64,000 nt of DNA from Camelimonas fluminis. Its GTDB lineage: Bacteria > Pseudomonadota > Alphaproteobacteria > Rhizobiales > Beijerinckiaceae. The DNA lies in the NCBI RefSeq assembly GCF_014656355.1, contig NZ_BNCG01000010.1, forward strand, positions 1 to 64,000, read 5' to 3'. Below are positions 33,375 to 42,568 of the stretch, in pieces (position 1 is the first letter of the stretch; every line of letters starts with the position of its first letter). Under the pieces are notes generated by a model that was not told the DNA's origin, searched no databases, and worked only from the letters and a program-made list of their open reading frames with translations. The position numbers and the translations under genes were made by a program.

Positions 33375-34619
33375 ATGACCCGTTCCGCACATCAGGGCGT
33401 CGGTTCCGCCATTATTGCCGGCGCCGGCATTGGCGGCCTCGCCGCCGCCCTCTCCCTTCGCGATATCGGCGTCGCCAGCACGCTGGTTGAAAAGCGCACG
33501 GCGCTGAACGAAACCGGCGCCGGCATCCAGCTTTCCCCCAACGCCAGCCGCGTGCTGTTCGCCCTCGGCCTCGGCCCTGCCCTGATGCGGCAGGCGGTCG
33601 AGCCGGACGGCGTGCGGGTGCGGGCCATGCGCACAGGCGCCGAATTGTCGCGGCTGGAGCTGGGCGAGACCATGCGTCAGCGTTATGGCGCGCCGTATCT
33701 GGTGATCGCGCGCTCCGACCTCCACACCATCATGCTCGACGCCCTGCGGGCGCGAACGTCCGTGCGCATTCTCGCCGGACGCACCGCCTCCGCCGCTGGC
33801 AATCACGGCGATCAGGCCTTCCTGAGCATCGCCAACGCCGCCGGCCAGCAGGAAGACCTGCAGGCTGATCTGGTGATCGGTGCGGATGGCGTGTGGTCCC
33901 GAATCAGGGAGAGCCTCGGCGGGGCCGCGCCGCGCTACCGCGGCTATCACGCCTGGCGGGCAGTGATTCCGGCCAGCCAGCTGCCGGAGCATGTGCGCGT
34001 CACGGAAACCGGGCTTTGGCTTGGCGGCGGGCGGCACCTGGTTCATTACGGCGTCGCTGGGGGACGGGCTCTGAATGTGGTCGCCGTCATTCCCTCCCGC
34101 GAGGCGCTGCCGGACTGGAGCCACGTGGCTGACCCCGCCGTGTTGATGAACGCCTTCGCCAAGGCCGACATGCGGGTCCGCGATCTGCTGGCCGCCGGCC
34201 AGAACTGGCGCATCCACGCCTTGCATGACGCGCCGCCGCCAGCGCGCTGGAGCGACGGGCGCGTGACATTGCTGGGCGACGCCGCCCATCCGGTGCTGCC
34301 TTTCCTTGCCCAGGGCGGCGCGCTCGCCATTGAGGACGCCGCCGCGCTGGCGGCGTTGCTGGGTGAAGCCGCCGTGGCTGGCATGGCCCCGGCGCGGGCG
34401 CTGGAGATGTATGGCTCCGCCCGCCGGGCCCGCGCCATGAAGGTGCAGCAACAGGCCCGTGGCAACGGCCGCACCTATCACATGCGCGCGCCGCTCAGCC
34501 TGGCGCGCAATTTCGCCATGCGCCGGCTCGGCGGCGCCGGCGTGCTGGCCCGCTACGACTGGCTTTACGGCTGGCAGGCGCCCCAGGCTGCGTCCAGCCG
34601 CGAGACGGCACCGGGCTGA
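33375..34619 (+). CDS. FAD-dependent monooxygenase (salicylate hydroxylase-like)
   Basis: A 414-residue single-component flavin hydroxylase. The FAD-binding GxGxxG is in IIAGAGIGGLAAALSL, the DG fingerprint is in DLVIGADGVWSRIRE, and the GD motif is in VTLLGDAAHPVLPFLAQGGALAIED. Relatives hydroxylate aromatic acids with NAD(P)H. The C-terminus is Ala/Arg-rich and poorly conserved. The true substrate cannot be read from sequence, and no aromatic ring-cleavage gene is adjacent. Confidence 0.85.
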   Translation: MTRSAHQGVGSAIIAGAGIGGLAAALSLRDIGVASTLVEKRTALNETGAGIQLSPNASRVLFALGLGPALMRQAVEPDGVRVRAMRTGAELSRLELGETMRQRYGAPYLVIARSDLHTIMLDALRARTSVRILAGRTASAAGNHGDQAFLSIANAAGQQEDLQADLVIGADGVWSRIRESLGGAAPRYRGYHAWRAVIPASQLPEHVRVTETGLWLGGGRHLVHYGVAGGRALNVVAVIPSREALPDWSHVADPAVLMNAFAKADMRVRDLLAAGQNWRIHALHDAPPPARWSDGRVTLLGDAAHPVLPFLAQGGALAIEDAAALAALLGEAAVAGMAPARALEMYGSARRARAMKVQQQARGNGRTYHMRAPLSLARNFAMRRLGGAGVLARYDWLYGWQAPQAASSRETAPG

Positions 34620-34836
34620 CGCCCCGCCGGGTTTTCCGCCAGACAGCGGCTCTCCACGCCTGCGCCAGTTTCCCTTGCGGCGCCACGATAAATTTGGCGC
34701 GATGGGGAAAATAACGGGATGAACCGCCGCCAGACCTGCGGCGCGCGTTGAAAGCCCCGGGCGTATCCAGCATAAGCATGAAACGCGCATTGGCGCGTTT
34801 GTGCGACGCGCCAGCTCAAACCCGCGCGTCGCCTGT

Positions 34837-34921
34837 GCGGACGTGGCGAAATGGTAGACGCAGCAGACTTAAAATCTGCCTCTCCCTGAGAGTACGGGTT
34901 CGAGTCCCGTCGTCCGCACCA
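34837..34921 (+). tRNA. tRNA-Leu (anticodon UAA)
   Basis: A complete cloverleaf with acceptor stem GCGGACG/CGTCCGC, anticodon stem GCAGA/TCTGC around loop CTTAAAA (anticodon TAA), a long variable arm as in class II tRNAs, the T-arm GGTTCGAGTCC and an encoded CCA. It reads codons UUA and UUG. Confidence 0.95.
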
Positions 34922-35169
34922 CTCGCGCCAGATTGCCCTTGCCCCCGATCCCCCGAGCGGCGGCGTAATGCCTCCGTCGTCGCGCATGGCTGGCGCGCAT
35001 TGGCTGCCCCAGGGGCAATTGCCGGCTGGCGGCCCGCGTGACACCTTGTGCGTCTGGCGGGAGTCGGCGGAACGCCGCGAGATCGACCGTCAGAATCACC
35101 AGACAAGATCGTCAGCGGGCGCGGCGCGCCGACCGACATGACGACATTCGACAGGGACAGGAGACGCCG

Positions 35170-36366
35170 GTGACACAACGACCGGACGACGCCGGGCCGC
35201 AGGGCGGCGGCATGTTCAGCGGCTTGCGCGTTCTGGACGCGGCCTCATTCGTCGCGGCGCCGGCCGCTGCGACCATTCTTTCGGATTTTGGCGCGGACGT
35301 CATCAAGATTGAACCGCCTGGCGGCGGCGACCCCATGCGCAGCTTCCATCTGGCCCCCGGGCTCACGCCGACCGAGCACGCTTATTTCTGGACGGTGCTG
35401 GCCCGCAACAAGCGCAGCGTCGCCCTGGACCTGAAACAACCCCCGGAGCAGGAAAAGCTCTACGGCCTGGTGCGTACCGCCGACGTATTCATCACCAACA
35501 TGCCGCTGAAGGCGCGCGAGCGACTCGGCATTTCATGGGAGCGGCTCGCTGGCCTCAATGAGCGGCTGATCTACGCCTCGTTCACCGGCTTCGGCGAAAC
35601 AGGACCCGAGAAGGACCTGGCCGCCTTCGACGCCACCGCGTGGTGGGCGCGCTCCGGCCTGATGGATCAGGTGCGACCGACCGGCGACAGCGTTCCCGCC
35701 CGCTCCACGCCAGGCATGGGCGACCACATGGGCGCCCTCGCACTCTACGGCGCTATCGTTTCGGCGCTGTACCGGCGCGAGCGCACCGGACGCGGCGCCC
35801 ATGTCGGATCATCGCTGATCGCCAACGGCGCTTGGTCGAACGCCATTTCCATCCAGGGCGCGATCGCCGGCGTCGCGCCGCCGAAACCGCTTCCCCGGCT
35901 GGAAGGAACGAATCCCCTCGGCAGCCACTACCGCTGCGCTGATGAACGCTGGCTGACCCTGGCGGTGACCGCCAACCAGCAGGCGCACTGCTGGCCTGCG
36001 GTCGCCCGGGTGATCGGCAGGCCCGAACTCGCTGACGATCCGCGCCTCGCCACCATGGCGGCGCGGGCCGAACATGCAGCGGAGCTGATCGCCCTGTTCG
36101 ACCAGGTTTTCGCCACCCGTCCGGCCGCGGAATGGCACGAGCTGCTGACCGGGGTGGGCGTGACCCACAGCGTCGTGGCGCATGTATTTGACGCGGTGCA
36201 CGACGAGCAGATGCTGGCCGCCGGCGTGCTGACGCCGATGCACGGGCTTGACGGCGCGGCGCTGACTGTCGACAGCCCGATGTGGATCTCCGGCGAGGCC
36301 AAACGGTCGCCAGCGCCGCCGCCGGCCCTGGGCGCTCACAATGACGAGGTGCTGGGCGGCGGCTGA
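35170..36366 (+). CDS. CaiB/BaiF (class III) CoA-transferase family protein
   Basis: A 398-residue class III CoA transferase. The N-terminal block FSGLRVLDAASFVAAPAAAT and the conserved ADVIKIEPPGGGDPMR are typical. The catalytic aspartate should be in AFDATAWWARSGLM. Members move CoA between carboxylic acids, for example formyl-CoA, carnitinyl-CoA or succinyl-CoA types. The GTG at 35170 has AGGAG eight bases before it; the frame upstream is non-coding in appearance. The specific acid is unknown. Confidence 0.87.
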   Translation: MTQRPDDAGPQGGGMFSGLRVLDAASFVAAPAAATILSDFGADVIKIEPPGGGDPMRSFHLAPGLTPTEHAYFWTVLARNKRSVALDLKQPPEQEKLYGLVRTADVFITNMPLKARERLGISWERLAGLNERLIYASFTGFGETGPEKDLAAFDATAWWARSGLMDQVRPTGDSVPARSTPGMGDHMGALALYGAIVSALYRRERTGRGAHVGSSLIANGAWSNAISIQGAIAGVAPPKPLPRLEGTNPLGSHYRCADERWLTLAVTANQQAHCWPAVARVIGRPELADDPRLATMAARAEHAAELIALFDQVFATRPAAEWHELLTGVGVTHSVVAHVFDAVHDEQMLAAGVLTPMHGLDGAALTVDSPMWISGEAKRSPAPPPALGAHNDEVLGGG

Positions 36367-36406
36367 TGGCGCCGCCAGATCCCTGTCCCGGTCCCTGTCC
36401 CTGCCC

Positions 36407-37183
36407 TCAGGGTTTCGCGACGCCAGCGGCATCCCGTGACGGCAGGGCCGCCAGCATGGCCTCGACTGCCTGACGCGCCTGCTCCAGCCGGTCGGCGTCG
36501 CGGCAGCGCAGCACCAGATTGGTGTTAAATCCCTTCTCGTCGTTGAAGGGGTAGCTGCCCATGATGACGTCCGGGAAGGCGCGGGCGACCTCGCCGAACG
36601 GCGCCGCCACGTCGCCCTCGCGCGCATCGGCGCGAATCGAGGTCGACAGCATGCGCTGGCCTGTGCGCAGACGCGGCCCGACCCAGTCCATCATCGATTG
36701 CATGATCGCCGGCACGCCAGCCATGGTGATGACATTGCCGATCCAGAAACCAGGGGCGCTGGAGACCTCATTCAACACCAGCTCGGCCCCGGCCGGAATG
36801 CGGGCCATGCGCAGACGGGCCGGCGTCAGGTCTTCCCGGCGCAGCCGCTTCAGCAGCTCCTGAACGGCCCGCTCGTCGACGTCGATGCTGACCCCGAAGG
36901 CCGCGGCGATGGCGTCGGCGGTGATGTCGTCATGGGTCGGGCCGATGCCGCCGGTGGTGAAAACATAATCATAACGCCGACGCAGGGCGTTGACGGCGTC
37001 GACGATCTCCTGATGCTCGTCGGGAACGACGCGGACCTCTTTCAGGTCGACGCCGGTATTGGTCAGATATTCGGCGATGAAGCCGATATTGCGGTCCTTG
37101 GTCCGCCCGGACAGGATCTCGTCTCCGATGACAAGCACGGCCGCCGTAACCGGCGTTGCGCTGCTGGTCTGCTGTTCTGACAT
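36407..37183 (-). CDS. molybdopterin-binding / CinA-like nucleotide amidohydrolase-family protein
   Basis: A 258-residue protein with a MoaB/MogA-type (MoCF_biosynth) domain in the first 170 residues: LVIGDEILSGRTKDRN, then TTGGIGPTHDDIT, the usual molybdopterin-binding GGTG-like region. It matches the N-terminal part of CinA but lacks the C-terminal pyridine-nucleotide amidase domain. The role could be in molybdenum cofactor or nicotinamide nucleotide metabolism. Its upstream 420 bp hold no visible gene. Confidence 0.82.
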   Translation of the reverse strand: MSEQQTSSATPVTAAVLVIGDEILSGRTKDRNIGFIAEYLTNTGVDLKEVRVVPDEHQEIVDAVNALRRRYDYVFTTGGIGPTHDDITADAIAAAFGVSIDVDERAVQELLKRLRREDLTPARLRMARIPAGAELVLNEVSSAPGFWIGNVITMAGVPAIMQSMMDWVGPRLRTGQRMLSTSIRADAREGDVAAPFGEVARAFPDVIMGSYPFNDEKGFNTNLVLRCRDADRLEQARQAVEAMLAALPSRDAAGVAKP

Positions 37184-37606
37184 GGCGTCCCCAGGGGTTG
37201 TGTGGAATTGTTGGGTGTGAATGCGCGCGCCGCGCCCGACGCAGCGGGAGCAAGGCTTTATAATGCCGGCGGGAGGCGGCCGTCACGAAAACTGTCGCGT
37301 CCCGATACGGCCGCCGCCGCATGAGCGCACCGGAAAGCGCGCGCTTGCCAGGGGCCGTCCACCGCTTGAGCCAGGGCCCGCAGACCTGTAACGGTCCATC
37401 GCTTCCAGCGCACGCCTCGTGCGGCGCAGCTTCCGAGGCTGCCGTTGCGTCCGCGATCCGCAAATCAATCTGACAGATGTCCTTGCAGGACATGCTGCGC
37501 ACCGCCTGGAGTTTGCCAAAACCGCATGCATCAGGCTTCCTGGGCATTGAGCTTTTTGCGCGCCAGCTGGCGCGTCAGCAACAGCAAAGGTTCAACCGGC
37601 TTCAGC
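37184..37606. other. 423-bp region without a recognisable gene
   Basis: This spacer separates the MoaB-type gene from sfsA. The open frames crossing it are arginine-rich and lack ribosome sites, so I see only the two divergent promoter areas here. Confidence 0.5.
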
Positions 37607-38338
37607 ATGCATTATCCCTCGTCTCTGGTCGAAGCGCGGCTGCTGCGGCGCTACAAGCGCTTCCTCGCCGATATGGAGCTCGAGGACGGCTCGGTGGTCA
37701 CTGCCCATTGCGCCAATCCAGGCGCGATGCTGGGGCTGACCGCTCCTGGCAGCCGCGCCATGCTGTCGCGCTCGAACAATCCGAAGCGGGCCTTGCCGTG
37801 GTCGTGGGAACTGGTCGAGATCGACGCCCCTGATGACCCGCAATGGGTGGGCATCAATACGTCGCGGCCCAACGCCCTGGCCGAAGAGGCGTTGCGGGCG
37901 GGAATCATCCCGCAGCTGACCGGTTATGACAGCCTGCGCCGCGAAGTGCGCTACGGCCGGTCGAGCCGCATCGACATCCTGCTTGAGCACCCGGGCAGAC
38001 CGCCCTGCTATGTCGAGATCAAGAACGTGCACCTGATGCGCCAGCGGGGTCTCGCCGAGTTCCCCGATTGCGTCACGGCGCGCGGCGCCAAACATCTGGC
38101 CGAACTGACCGACATGGTCGCCGACGGACATCGCGCCGTCATGCTCTACGTCGTCCAGATGCGGGCCGGCGCCTTCAGGCTGGCGACGGACCTTGATCCC
38201 GGATACGCCGCCGCATGGCGCCTCGCCACAGCGGCCGGCGTCGAATCGATTGCCGTCGTATCGCATATCGACACGATGGAGCAGCGCATTACCGACGGCA
38301 TTCCGGTTCTGGGCCCCGATCCGCTCAATCCAGACTGA
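37607..38338 (+). CDS. sfsA: sugar fermentation stimulation protein homologue SfsA
   Basis: A 243-residue SfsA protein. The family's nuclease-like core is visible: NPGAMLGLTAPGSR, WVGINTSRPNALAEEAL, RSSRIDILLEHPG and the PCYVEIKNVHL motif, with the aspartate, glutamate and lysine of a PD-(D/E)XK-like site. SfsA binds DNA in vitro in E. coli; its physiological role is not settled. The ATG at 37607 is the first plausible start and matches the usual N-terminus. Confidence 0.9.
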   Translation: MHYPSSLVEARLLRRYKRFLADMELEDGSVVTAHCANPGAMLGLTAPGSRAMLSRSNNPKRALPWSWELVEIDAPDDPQWVGINTSRPNALAEEALRAGIIPQLTGYDSLRREVRYGRSSRIDILLEHPGRPPCYVEIKNVHLMRQRGLAEFPDCVTARGAKHLAELTDMVADGHRAVMLYVVQMRAGAFRLATDLDPGYAAAWRLATAAGVESIAVVSHIDTMEQRITDGIPVLGPDPLNPD

Positions 38339-38448
38339 GGCGCGCTACGCTCGGACCGCCCCACGCTCCGGCCAGCCCAAACAGGGCCGCTTTTACGCAA
38401 CCATCAGCTTCTCCAGACCTACGGGACCGCGATACCCATGGGACCGCA

Positions 38449-38482
38449 ATAAAAAACGCCCCTTCCAAAGGAAGGAGCGCCT
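38449..38482 (-). terminator. intrinsic terminator of the degenerate GGDEF gene
   Basis: On the minus strand, GGCGCTCCTTCC pairs with GGAAGGGGCG across a TTT loop and is followed by TTTTTTATT, a textbook intrinsic terminator, about 30 bases after the stop codon. Confidence 0.85.
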
Positions 38483-38513
38483 GATTATCCGGACCTGCCA
38501 GCTACCGTCGCCC

Positions 38514-39722
38514 TCAGGCGGCCGTGTGTTTCTGGAAAGCGCCCTGCTGGGTAACCAACGTGGTCATGTTCGATATCGCCGGCGCCGCCGACTTGCGCAT
38601 GGATGGCGCGAACGCCACGACATTGGGGTGAGCGTCGCGCCGCGCCTGCGACAGCGCCATATACGACGCCTCAATCAGCGCGTTCACGTCATATCCGACC
38701 ATGTCGCTGGAAGCGACGCCAACGCGCAACGTCCAGCCCTGGCGGCGACAAAGCTTCTCGAGCCCGGCAAGCACATTCACATAATGCGCCTGGGCGTCAG
38801 CCGCCGTGGAGCGGCCCAGAACGGCGGCGAACTCCCCCCGCCCCACGACGCTGAACAGGTCGCTGGCCTTCACGCTCATTTCGAACCGGCGCAGAATCCG
38901 CTCAAAGCCCTCGGCGGCCTGCGGGTGACGCTCCACGCCCGTATCGAGATGCACAAAAGCCATGGAAACCGGCTCATTCCGCATGCGGTACTGGCGGAGC
39001 ATCAGGCGCACATTGGCGAAGAAGGTGCTGCGCGAACGGATGTGATGATGATGCGGCTCATCAACCCAGTTTTTCGCCGTGGCATGGGCGTGTTCCCGCG
39101 ACAACGCCAGGGCGAAGGTGCCGAACGGAATCGTCGTGATGATCGAGACGAAGAACAGCACCGAATAGGCCCAGGCCTCGGTTGGCGCCGCGCCGATCGG
39201 ATACGGGAATGAAGGGATCAGGAAGATACGCAGGGCGTACAGGCCCGCCGTGCCGGCGCACAGCACGATCATCGGCATGCGAGCCGCCAGCGAAACGCCC
39301 TGGGATCGCATGAATTCAAACGCCGACACCGCCCATGTGAAGGCGTAGAGGAAGCTGACCGCGCGCATCTGCGCGATCGAGCCATTCTCGAACAGGCCCG
39401 AGAAGCCGATGACGATCCAGCAGGCCGGCGGCAGAAACACCATAGGCAGCACAACAGGTCGCCCGCCAAACGTGCGCACGCCCTGCCAGGCCATGCCGTA
39501 GGCGAGCATGATCACCAGGATGCCGAGGAAATTTCGTTCGTCGAAGGAATAGGGCAGCAGCTCGACAAGAATGCGCAGCACGCCGCCCACGAGGAACGAC
39601 GCCGCCCACCATGCCAGATAGAGCGCCGAACGGCTTCGACGCCAGAAATACAACAGAACAGCGCCTTGCGCCGCGCTGACCAGTCCCCCTGAGAGGAGGA
39701 GCATCTCAACGTTAATCTGCAT
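38514..39722 (-). CDS. membrane protein with degenerate GGDEF domain (paralogue 1)
   Basis: A 402-residue protein with about seven hydrophobic segments in residues 8-208, then a soluble domain that aligns with GGDEF diguanylate cyclases. The active-site loop reads GRGEF at residues 294-298 instead of GG[DE]EF, so cyclic di-GMP synthesis is unlikely. The nearby paralogue at 39993-41168 has a different change at the same position. A cluster of histidines (EPHHHHIRS) precedes the GGDEF-like part. It may sense and bind c-di-GMP or have another signalling job, which is inference. Confidence 0.75.
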   Translation of the reverse strand: MQINVEMLLLSGGLVSAAQGAVLLYFWRRSRSALYLAWWAASFLVGGVLRILVELLPYSFDERNFLGILVIMLAYGMAWQGVRTFGGRPVVLPMVFLPPACWIVIGFSGLFENGSIAQMRAVSFLYAFTWAVSAFEFMRSQGVSLAARMPMIVLCAGTAGLYALRIFLIPSFPYPIGAAPTEAWAYSVLFFVSIITTIPFGTFALALSREHAHATAKNWVDEPHHHHIRSRSTFFANVRLMLRQYRMRNEPVSMAFVHLDTGVERHPQAAEGFERILRRFEMSVKASDLFSVVGRGEFAAVLGRSTAADAQAHYVNVLAGLEKLCRRQGWTLRVGVASSDMVGYDVNALIEASYMALSQARRDAHPNVVAFAPSMRKSAAPAISNMTTLVTQQGAFQKHTAA

Positions 39723-39992
39723 CCCTGCACCAGCCCAGAAAACCTGGCGGCATCGCCATCGTCAAACATTCAGTGAACGGCTTTGGCCTGTCCACGACTA
39801 AACGCCATCGTCGCCCACAAGATCCGTCCGAAATATACCGGTGACGCGGACGTGGGAGAACGATGGCACAGTTGACTGGCCTGCCAGGGTGTATGGCTGG
39901 CGCCATTAGGCCATTCAGGGTATATCTTTGAAATTATGGTCGACGTCAATCCTGTCAAATAAACGTAACATACACAGCTTCGCTACGTGTCT

Positions 39993-41168
39993 TTATTGCC
40001 ACCCTGCCGCCGCAGGCGGGCGGCGGGCTGCGCCCCGGTCAATGGCGGGATGCCACGTGACAACCTTTCCGGTGGAAAAACGGGCGCTCTTCAGCGCGTG
40101 ATCGCTGGCCTGGATCAAACTCCTGAAGTCGTTTCCAACCTGGGTTGAACTGGCGATTCCCGCGCGCGCCAGCGTTGGAACGTCCGCCGACGCGGCTTGC
40201 CGCTCGAAACGCTCCAGCATTGTCACAATCAGGTCATCCGCCTCGCCAATTACGACGTCGCTCAGCAGGCAGGCGAATTCGTTCGGCCCCATGCGCGCCA
40301 TCAGATCTGTTGGCTTGAGCATGTCGGAAGCGGCGCGCGCGAAAACCCGCAGCGCGTCGTCAACAACGTCGCCGGCGGGGGCCGCCAGGCTGACAAGCGC
40401 CAGGCACGCTGTACGCCCATCCTCATGATGACGCGCGACAATGCGCGCGCCCTGGAGAACAAAGGCCGCCCGCCGCAACGCGCCCGTCGTTGGATCGATG
40501 ATCGCCTGCTGCGCCCGCCTTGCCTCAAGCCTGTCGTGGGTCAGTCCGACAACCAGAAACGCGACCATCGACAGCAGCACGAAGACGCCAAAGGACGCCA
40601 GGCTGAACCAGATGTTGCCGTCCGGCGGCAGGGCGCCAAGGGGAAACGGCAGACCTTCATTGAAGATGGCGCGCAGCGTGAACAGGGCGGCGAACGTGAG
40701 AGCCACAGCAACCAGCGGCGTGAAGGATATCTGGCCATCGGCGCCCCGGTTGCGCCAGCATTCAAACGCGCAGACAAAAAAACATGCGGCCATGAAGGTC
40801 GAAACGAACGTCGCGCGCGCGGCCGGGCTGTCCAGCGGCGGCCAGAACATGAAGGCCGACAGCCAGACCAGCGGCGCCGCGATGGCGAACCCGGCCGGCG
40901 TGCGCCGGCGGCCCAGCCGGCGGGCGGCGCTGACAAACAGGGCGCCGGAAAGGAACATGAAGGCGCTGCCGACCCCGCTGCCCACGCCTGTCCCAAGGAA
41001 CTGGCGGCCGCCGATCAGCGCGAAGCCGACGCCGAAACAGACGAAGGCGACGCTGGTCATCGCCAGCCCGGGAGGACGATTGTCGCGAAACCAGAAGAAA
41101 AGCAGCAGCAGCCCCTGCACGACAGCCACGCAGCAGGTCGCCGTGATCATCGTGGGCATATCCAACAT
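39993..41168 (-). CDS. membrane protein with degenerate GGDEF domain (paralogue 2)
   Basis: A 391-residue paralogue of the preceding gene: about seven hydrophobic segments, then a GGDEF-like domain with GPNEF at residues 294-298, the same position as in paralogue 1. I set the start at the ATG at 41168 because the N-terminus then aligns with paralogue 1 (VVQGLLLLFFWFR against SAAQGAVLLYFWRR) and GGAG lies 11 bases upstream; an upstream ATG at 41207 is possible. The active-site loop is altered, so cyclase activity is doubtful. Confidence 0.75.
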   Translation of the reverse strand: MLDMPTMITATCCVAVVQGLLLLFFWFRDNRPPGLAMTSVAFVCFGVGFALIGGRQFLGTGVGSGVGSAFMFLSGALFVSAARRLGRRRTPAGFAIAAPLVWLSAFMFWPPLDSPAARATFVSTFMAACFFVCAFECWRNRGADGQISFTPLVAVALTFAALFTLRAIFNEGLPFPLGALPPDGNIWFSLASFGVFVLLSMVAFLVVGLTHDRLEARRAQQAIIDPTTGALRRAAFVLQGARIVARHHEDGRTACLALVSLAAPAGDVVDDALRVFARAASDMLKPTDLMARMGPNEFACLLSDVVIGEADDLIVTMLERFERQAASADVPTLARAGIASSTQVGNDFRSLIQASDHALKSARFSTGKVVTWHPAIDRGAARRPPAAAGWQ

Positions 41169-41745
41169 CGCGCGTCCCACTCCGAATAACGCCGGAACTT
41201 CTGCCATTGCGACCTGGCGAGACCACCGCCGCAGGCTGGCGACCGGCAGCCAGACCACAGCGCTTCAAGCAAGAACAATTGCCAAATTCAACGGCCGAAA
41301 GCTTGAGCTTTTCCCTATATCAACGTGAAACGCCCGAATTGCAGCATAAATTTTGCGCCTTCCGTGGCGTTGGTTGACGGAACACACTGCCGGCGACACG
41401 GGGCCTCGCGCGGCGTCGAATGACCAAAAGCCCCATCAATATGATTTAAATCAATATCTTGAACACAACCACAGCGTCCCGGTGTATTTTGCCCCGGGAT
41501 TGGCGGATCATATCCGCTGTTCTTGCCCTGCCTCTGGGGCGCCCCTGCAGGACAGGGCGTGCATCCAGCGCAGGCCGCGCCTGGCGCCATGACGCCACGG
41601 CGCGCCGCACGGCATGCCTCCAGGTCCACTGGAAGCGCCGGCGCCGGCCAGCAGGCGGCGCTTTGGAAAGTCGGGCGTTTACGCCATCCTGGCTCACCCG
41701 CAAGTGGTCACGCCGCCACAGCCGCCCTCTCCCAGGAGATCCGTC
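41169..41745. other. 577-bp region without a gene, holding an FNR-like site
   Basis: No coding frame here is convincing. An AT-rich core at about 41430-41462 carries the FNR-like palindrome annotated separately. Confidence 0.5.
41441..41454. promoter_or_regulatory. Crp/FNR-family binding-site candidate
   Basis: ATGATTTAAATCAA matches the FNR/FixK consensus TTGAT-N4-ATCAA at 9 of 10 positions. It lies 292 bp before the pcaD-like gene and 273 bp before the divergent membrane gene, so its target is unclear. Confidence 0.4.
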
Positions 41746-42543
41746 ATGCCCATGCTCCAGACCTCCCGCCAGCCTTTCCATATCGCCATCGACGGGCCAG
41801 ACAGCGCCCCAGCCCTGTTGATGGCCCACCCGCTGGGAGCGTCGCTTGACGTCTGGGCGCCGCAGGTGGCCGGACTCGCCCGGTATTTTCGCGTCATCCG
41901 TTACGACGCGCGCGGCCATGGGGCCTCGCCGGTTCCTGAGCAGGCGACGGCGGACGCGGCGCGCGAGGGCGTCGGGGCGCTGGGACTGGATGCGCTCGCC
42001 ATTATCGACGCGCTGGGGCTTGAGCGGGTTCACTGGTGCGGCCTGTCGATGGGCGGCATGGCCGGGCAGTGGCTGCTCGCCTACGCGCCGCAACGGCTGA
42101 ACCGCGTCGTTCTCGCCAACACGGCGGCGTCGACCGGCGCGGCGTCAGCCTGGGACGAGCGTTTGCAGACCCTGAAAACGGCGGGCGTGGCAGGGCTGAT
42201 CGACGGCGTCATGGCCCGCTGGTTTACGCCGGGGTTCGCGGCGGCGCATCCGGATACTGTGGCGGGCGTGCGGGACCTGGTGCTGCGGACGAAGCCGGAC
42301 GGCTACGCCGCCTGCGCCATGGCGCTGGCCGGCATGGATCTGCAGCAGGTGATCCGCGGAGCCACGCCGCCAACGCTGGTGATCGCCGGCGCGCACGACG
42401 CCGGCACGACGCCAGAGCAGGCGCGCTTCATCGCCGGGCAACTGGCCGACGCCAGATTGCTGATGCTGGAGGCGGCGCACCTCTCCAATGTGGAGCAGGC
42501 CGCGACGTTCACGCAGGCCATCAGCGACTTCCTGAGCGGCTGA
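41746..42543 (+). CDS. pcaD: alpha/beta hydrolase, 3-oxoadipate enol-lactonase-like
   Basis: A 265-residue alpha/beta hydrolase. The nucleophile elbow is CGLSMGGMA, the oxyanion part HPLGAS, the acid is expected in GAHDAGTTP and the histidine in EAAHLSNVE. The pattern GLSMGG with HxSNxE near the end is typical of PcaD, which opens 3-oxoadipate enol-lactone in the protocatechuate pathway. No other pca gene is in view, so a different ester or lactone substrate is possible. CCCAGGAG precedes the ATG. Confidence 0.75.
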   Translation: MPMLQTSRQPFHIAIDGPDSAPALLMAHPLGASLDVWAPQVAGLARYFRVIRYDARGHGASPVPEQATADAAREGVGALGLDALAIIDALGLERVHWCGLSMGGMAGQWLLAYAPQRLNRVVLANTAASTGAASAWDERLQTLKTAGVAGLIDGVMARWFTPGFAAAHPDTVAGVRDLVLRTKPDGYAACAMALAGMDLQQVIRGATPPTLVIAGAHDAGTTPEQARFIAGQLADARLLMLEAAHLSNVEQAATFTQAISDFLSG

Positions 42544-42568
42544 CGCCCCCTCCCGGGCGGGCCCGCCG

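Noticed and set aside
37477-37833. Plus-strand frame of 118 residues overlapping the sfsA start
   Set aside because: It is out of frame with sfsA, has no ribosome site and no recognisable motif.
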